Assembly (NCBI GenBank): GCA_902776945.1
Contig: CACYSH010000001.1
Location: 1-64,000, forward strand
Length of the DNA stretch: 64,000 nt
Direction of reading: 5' to 3'
Origin: an uncultured Ruminococcus sp.
GTDB taxonomy: Bacteria > Bacillota > Clostridia > Oscillospirales > Ruminococcaceae
In this document: piece by piece, positions 60,368 to 64,000 of the stretch
Position numbering within the stretch: the first letter of the stretch is position 1
Layout of the letters: each line of letters starts with the position of its first letter
Position numbers and translations under genes: made by a program
Notes under the pieces: model-generated
The model's input: the letters and a program-made list of their open reading frames with translations, nothing else
The model's database searches: none
What the model was told of the DNA's origin: nothing

Positions 60368-60604
60368 GATGACCTCCAGATGATCGCCGCACGGAGCTTG
60401 TTGAGAACATCTAAAAATTCCTGCACGGCGGAATAAATTTATATTTATTATATCAATAAAAAATCAAGATTTCATGAACATACTATATATTTTTCGTAAG
60501 AAATATATGGTAGGGAATATTCTTGGATCCGCAGGGGAAAATATTGCTCCTTACAGCGTAATATTTTATTTACGTTTTTTTTACATAAAACATCATTTTA
60601 CCCA

Positions 60605-60633
60605 TTGACAGACCCGGATTTATGTGATATAAT
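60605..60633 (+). promoter_or_regulatory. Consensus promoter of the tRNA gene
   Basis: TTGACA (60605-60610), 17 nt, TATAAT (60628-60633). Confidence 0.88.
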
Positions 60634-60645
60634 AATACTGTTGTT

Positions 60646-60718
60646 CGGGGTGTGGCGCAGGTGGTAGCGCGCTACCTTGGGGTGGTAGAGGCCGTGGGTT
60701 CAAGTCCCGTCACTCCGA
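60646..60718 (+). tRNA. tRNA-Pro (anticodon GGG)
   Basis: 73 nt. Acceptor CGGGGTG pairs with CACTCCG (one G-T pair). D arm GCGC/GCGC, anticodon arm CTACC TTGGGGT GGTAG with anticodon GGG, variable AGGCC, and T arm GTGGG TTCAAGT CCCGT. The discriminator base is A and the CCA end is not encoded. It has its own promoter and terminator, so it is transcribed alone. Confidence 0.93.
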
Positions 60719-60729
60719 CTAACGCAAAG

Positions 60730-60760
60730 CTCGCAGATTGAAAGGTCTGCGAGTTTTTTT
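60730..60760 (+). terminator. Terminator of the tRNA gene
   Basis: CTCGCAGA pairs with TCTGCGAG around TTGAAAGG, followed by TTTTTTT. Confidence 0.9.
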
Positions 60761-60779
60761 GTTTAATAAAGCCAACGAC

Positions 60780-60900
60780 TATCGCAAAGTGAGGGCAAAC
60801 CAAAAGTCTTAGGAAGGGGTTGGCACGAACGAGTTCGTGCAGGGGCATTCGCAAGCTAATCGGAAAAAGAAAATTGAACGGTCAAAATTAAAATCGTGCC
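60780..60900 (+). repeat. Composite dispersed repeat (copy 10, truncated)
   Basis: ATCGCAAAGTGAGGGCAAAC, CAAAAGTCTTAGGAAGGGG, GCACGAACGAGTTCGTGC, GCAAGCTAATCGGAAAAAG and AAAATTAAAATCG; the rest of the hairpin is missing. Confidence 0.8.
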
Positions 60901-60957
60901 GACAAGCAAGCATCACAAAAAAACGACCGTTTTTTCGGTCGTCTTTTTTTATCTCTT

Positions 60958-61290
60958 TTATATCAGCTTATCGGCGATGAACTTTTTCAGCACCGCGTCA
61001 ATGCTGCCGTTCACCTCGAATACACGCACGCCCTTGCTGATAAGATACGCCGCCGCGCCTTCGCCGATCTTCTGCACAAGCACCGCGCCGCAGTCCGAAA
61101 GCAGCTCGATTATCTTGTCAAAGCGTGTGGTGTCATGTCCGAGCTGGTGCTGACACGCCGCAACCGCGTCCCGCACTTCGAGAAAGGTATAGTCTGTCTC
61201 GCCCAGCTCGTACACGCGGAAAAACTTTGCGTGACCGAAATGCTCGTTTATCGTGAACCCGTCAGATGTGGCAATCGCTATCTTTGCCAT
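60958..61290 (-). CDS. NifX/NifB-C-type nitrogenase cofactor-binding protein
   Basis: 110 residues of the dinitrogenase iron-molybdenum cofactor biosynthesis fold: IAIATSDGFTINEHFGHAKF, the histidine-rich turn ACQHQLGHDTTRFDKII and LLSDCGAVLVQKIGEGAAAY. Such proteins carry metal-cluster precursors. It lies downstream of the two nitrogenase-like subunit genes on the same strand, so a role in loading their cofactor is likely (context). GAGG precedes the ATG. Confidence 0.85.
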   Translation of the reverse strand: MAKIAIATSDGFTINEHFGHAKFFRVYELGETDYTFLEVRDAVAACQHQLGHDTTRFDKIIELLSDCGAVLVQKIGEGAAAYLISKGVRVFEVNGSIDAVLKKFIADKLI

Positions 61291-61437
61291 ATTTATTTCC
61301 TCGCTTTCAAAAACATCTCCCGCCGCCTGACGGGAGATATGTTTCTTTTCTTTGAATTACATAAATGCGGTTCTGCTCTTGTAGGGAATATGCTGACCTT
61401 CGCAAATTAAAATCGGCTTCTTGCTATTTCTCATGAG

Positions 61438-61508
61438 GCCTGAACCGCTCAGACTCTGGGGGCAACCCTTCCTAAGACTTTTGGTATGCCTTTGTTTTGC
61501 GCAAGTTG
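61438..61508 (-). repeat. Gene-end repeat fragment (copy 11)
   Basis: CTCAGACTCTGGGGGCAACC, CCTTCCTAAGACTTTTGGTA and TGCCTTTGTTTTGCGC directly before the stop of the K-like gene. Confidence 0.75.
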
Positions 61509-61522
61509 ACGGCATTCATTTG

Positions 61523-62863
61523 TTATTTATATGTCGCCAATGCGGTATTGTAAATATCCTCAATTACCCGCAATCCGCCCGTATATCCTACATAATTTGT
61601 CGTCAGCACAATGCGGTACGGCGTGGGACAGGCAATCGAAAGGAAGTCCGCATTTATCTCCGCCGCAAGCTCCTTATCCCAGCCGCTGCCTAAAATAAGC
61701 CCTCTGCCCTTGTGCTTCAAGCCGCGGATAACGTCCTGCATAGCGCCCGCGTCGGGGTCGAAATATACGGGAATCTCGCGCTTGTCGGAGGTCGCCCTGA
61801 TGTCCGCCGCTATCTGCTCCTGATACTTCGCGGGAACATTATCGACAATAAACTGCTCCTTCGGCACAAGCCCCGTTTCATGCAGCAGGAACTTCGTCAA
61901 GCCCACTACATACCCCGCGTCATGCAGGATATGCACATAGCTCGGCAGACCGTAGCGGAACTCCAGCAGGAACGTTGCGAGGTTGTCAAGCTCCTCGTAA
62001 TAAGCCTTTTCCTCCTCCGCGATGAATGCGCGGGCTTTCTTCTCGTCGATCTCCGCGCCCTGTTCAAGCGCAAATTCAAGCACGCCGTTTAAGAATTTCG
62101 TGGTCTCGTTCGCGCCGATAGGCAGATAGCCGAACTTGTAAAAAGGCTGACCGTATCTGCGCTGTAAATTTTTAACTATCGGCTCGCCGTACCAGGGAGA
62201 AATGAACACATTAAAGTTCGCCTTCGGTATCGTCTGCCATTCCTTAACGCCGCCCGAATGCGGTCCGAAGAGAATGTTAGCCTTTAAGCCAAGCCCCGCC
62301 AGCAGGCGCTTGTACTCTTTCAGATTGCCTTTCCAGAACTGATCCTGATAGGGGATAGAAGCTATTACGTTCACAAGATTCTTTTCCGAACGCGCCGGGT
62401 TATCGTCCTCAAAGCGGCTTACATACTGGTCGATTATCGCGTTGACGACCGCCGAATGCGAAACGTAGTTATTGGACTTGAAGCCCGATGTTTCAACATG
62501 GACGATCGGTCTGTCTTCCTCGTAAAGAAATTCGTCGGTAACGCTTGCCACATCGTCGCCCACGATACCCGCCGTGCAGCCCGTAACGACTACCTGCAAA
62601 TCGGTATCAAGCACCTTGTAGGTGTTCTTTATAATATTGCGGAGCCTGTCGGTGCCGCCGAAAACTACCTCTTTCTCGCTGAAATTGGTGCAGGGCGCAG
62701 TCTCGCCGCCCGCGTAGCCCGCCGAGCGCTCAAAAAAGCCTTTTATCATAACGCCGCAGCCGGGTCCCGAATGAAGTATCGGCACGGCGCGGGGAATAGC
62801 TACCACCGTCTGCAAAGCGCCGATAGCGCAGGTGTAGCGCTCCTGTTCAATCAATCCTGCCAT
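61523..62863 (-). CDS. Nitrogenase component 1-like subunit (K-like)
   Basis: 446 residues. P-cluster ligand positions are kept: Cys12 (ERYTCAIGALQTV), Cys36 (LHSGPGCGVMIKGF) and Cys95 (VVTGCTAGIVGDDV). FGGTDRLRNIIKNTYKVLD and VHVETSGFKSNNYVSHSAVV are typical of the NifK/NifE/NifN superfamily. It is not NifK proper, being shorter and divergent. It pairs with the D-like subunit upstream. Candidate functions include methylthio-alkane reductase-like or another uncharacterised nitrogenase-like reductase; nitrogen fixation is not supported. GGAGAA precedes the ATG. Confidence 0.85.
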   Translation of the reverse strand: MAGLIEQERYTCAIGALQTVVAIPRAVPILHSGPGCGVMIKGFFERSAGYAGGETAPCTNFSEKEVVFGGTDRLRNIIKNTYKVLDTDLQVVVTGCTAGIVGDDVASVTDEFLYEEDRPIVHVETSGFKSNNYVSHSAVVNAIIDQYVSRFEDDNPARSEKNLVNVIASIPYQDQFWKGNLKEYKRLLAGLGLKANILFGPHSGGVKEWQTIPKANFNVFISPWYGEPIVKNLQRRYGQPFYKFGYLPIGANETTKFLNGVLEFALEQGAEIDEKKARAFIAEEEKAYYEELDNLATFLLEFRYGLPSYVHILHDAGYVVGLTKFLLHETGLVPKEQFIVDNVPAKYQEQIAADIRATSDKREIPVYFDPDAGAMQDVIRGLKHKGRGLILGSGWDKELAAEINADFLSIACPTPYRIVLTTNYVGYTGGLRVIEDIYNTALATYK

Positions 62864-62892
62864 AAAAACAATTCTCCTTTATAATGACAACT

Positions 62893-63050
62893 TTGTAAAA
62901 AGTGAATAGTGTATAGTGATTGCACCAACTTCGTTGGTGCCGTGAAAAGTTATGGTGTCCGCTAATGTGAGAAATATTAGTGCGGGGCGCAGCCTCCGCA
63001 TAATATGCGCCGCAGGCGCACCTTAACTATTCACTATTCACTTTTAACTT
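62893..63050. repeat. Inverted-repeat element (GTGAATAGT type, copy 2) inside the operon
   Basis: AAAAGTGAATAGTGTATAGT at 62899 and TTAACTATTCACTATTCACT at 63023 frame a centre with CACCAACTTCGTTGGTG and GCGCCGCAGGCGC. It fills the whole gap between the D-like and K-like genes and reaches the D-like stop codon. Confidence 0.8.
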
Positions 63051-64000
63051 ATTTTCCAAGAAATGTGTAGGGTTCCTGTTCGAGCCACCACTTTGTGTAG
63101 GGGTTGGACGAGTGCTTCGCAAGGTTCTTTACGAACTCGTCGTTTTCTATCGTTTCGAGGATTCTCTCGCCGTAATTTACAAGCCCTTCGTAGCCCATGC
63201 CGAAATGTTCGTCGCCGATTAGCAGCGAGGGTATGCCGAGCTTCGCGCCCCACAGGGTCATGCCGCCGTGCCGCGCAAGAAGTATATCGGGCTTTATGCG
63301 GTTAAGCACATTCACCAGCTCAAATTCCTGCTTGTTGCAGACGTTGTAGTTCGGTACGTCGCCGTAGTCCTCTACTGTGTGGCGGAGCGTGTCGGAGCGT
63401 TCGTCCTCGTTGTCGTACTGCTGGTCGTGGTGGAAGATCGCCGCACCCTGCGGCTCCATGCCAAGCTCTTTAAGCAGTGCAAGCAGCGAATGTCCGTGCG
63501 ACGCGCCCGCCGTAACGTAGGCGGTCTTGCCTTTCAGCTTTTCGCGCAGGGCTTCTATCTTCGGCAGATATTCCGCCTTTTTGCGGGCGAGTAAATCCTC
63601 TGCCTCTTTTTCCTTGCCGAGAATTTGCCCCAGCTCGCGGAACCAGCGGTCGGTCTGCGCTATGCCATAAGGGGGAGAATTGCGTATCTCCGGTACGCCG
63701 AAGCTCTGCTCCAGCGCCGCGCCGAGATAGCTGCCGAGCGTGGAGCAAGCCTGCACGGTCAGCGCCGCTTCGCTCGAATAGCTAAGACTATCCACCGTCG
63801 AGAAGGGCGTGATGTAATTCGGCTCGTAACCCAGTTCGCCGAACCATTCGCGGAAAATATCGCTGCCCCAGAAGTTTATAACGTTTATGATATTGCGCTT
63901 TTGTCTTGCGGGCTTGATTATCTTTCGTGCAATGCCGTGATAGCCCGCGTCAAAGCCCGATGTCCACATCTTCGAGCGGAAACCCTCGCAGAACACCGCC
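63049..64000 (-). CDS. Nitrogenase component 1-like subunit (D-like), N terminus outside the window
   Basis: At least 317 C-terminal residues; the frame is open at the window edge. VFCEGFRSKMWTSGFDAGYH and VINFWGSDIFREWFGELGYE match the NifD/NifK superfamily. A cysteine at the place of the NifD cofactor ligand is seen in TVQACSTLGSYLGAALEQS. The NifD cofactor histidine is not evident: the corresponding region reads LIGDEHFGMGYEGLVNYGER. YVTAGASHGHSLLALLKELG is the third-domain start. This argues for a nitrogenase-like enzyme with a different cofactor setting. Confidence 0.85.
   Translation of the reverse strand, partial: AVFCEGFRSKMWTSGFDAGYHGIARKIIKPARQKRNIINVINFWGSDIFREWFGELGYEPNYITPFSTVDSLSYSSEAALTVQACSTLGSYLGAALEQSFGVPEIRNSPPYGIAQTDRWFRELGQILGKEKEAEDLLARKKAEYLPKIEALREKLKGKTAYVTAGASHGHSLLALLKELGMEPQGAAIFHHDQQYDNEDERSDTLRHTVEDYGDVPNYNVCNKQEFELVNVLNRIKPDILLARHGGMTLWGAKLGIPSLLIGDEHFGMGYEGLVNYGERILETIENDEFVKNLAKHSSNPYTKWWLEQEPYTFLGK

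Noticed and set aside
63996..64000. Apparent start codon of the D-like gene inside the window
   Set aside because: The methionine lies in a conserved internal motif (FCEGFRSKMWTSGFDAGYH), so the true start is outside the window.

Overview
The window looks like chromosomal sequence of an anaerobic Clostridia member, most likely of the Ruminococcus/Oscillospiraceae type. Supporting marks are a six-cysteine SCIFF peptide with its radical SAM maturase, a clostridial-style SUF operon (sufC-B-D-S-U plus an Rrf2 regulator), a sensory-type [FeFe] hydrogenase, cytosolic plant-sugar enzymes (GH43, GH36), phosphate acetyltransferase, consensus sigma-A promoters with 17-nt spacers, and many GC-rich dispersed repeats. 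The coding DNA is GC-balanced and codon use is fairly uniform. Two AT-rich exceptions are the first gene and the 3' third of the sigma-factor gene.

Layout. 0-4.4 kb: a membrane-anchored trigger-factor-like protein, the trmK-nif3 pair and a StiP/Pelota-domain protein whose mRNA seems to start in a long hairpin. 4.6-14.1 kb: a membrane-linked ECF-type sigma factor, GH43, a carboxylesterase, thiW-thiM behind a compact terminator-embedded leader (candidate HMP-PP riboswitch), and a GH36 alpha-galactosidase. 15-21.3 kb: a DivIVA-like protein, the [FeFe]-hydrogenase-like sensor, a spermidine-synthase-like membrane protein with an M15 peptidase, and a Panacea-domain protein. 21.4-23.7 kb (minus): a sugar-binding lipoprotein paired with a degenerate GGDEF membrane protein.

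24.3-31.2 kb is the most unusual block. One promoter leads a zinc-ribbon/LRR protein, a TerY-P-type Ser/Thr kinase, a TerY-like vWA protein, a PP2C phosphatase, an intact GGDEF protein and a cytidine-deaminase-fold protein with a PQQGY-repeat tail. It reads as a phosphorylation switch joined to c-di-GMP output. 32-39 kb: small unknown genes, a divergent topoisomerase IV pair, a cytidylate-kinase-like protein and a zinc-ribbon membrane protein. 40.3-42.9 kb: the SCIFF locus followed by trmL. 43.3-49.1 kb: an HprK-like kinase, a beta-helix surface protein, a 40-residue acidic peptide and an ABC exporter, a possible peptide-modification and export set. 49.8-52 kb: pta and small genes.

52.1-57.2 kb: the SUF operon, in which SufS lacks the segment that carries the catalytic cysteine. 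57.7-60.4 kb: a small hydrolase and polyphosphate kinase. 60.6 kb: tRNA-Pro(GGG). 61-64 kb: a nitrogenase-like operon (D-like gene cut by the window edge, K-like gene, NifX-like gene).

Spaces between transcription units are filled with mosaic repeats. One family tends to sit just after stop codons, and one copy is interrupted by a 206-bp MITE-like element with 16-bp terminal inverted repeats and an 11-bp target duplication. No rRNA, CRISPR array, transposase or phage gene was seen.
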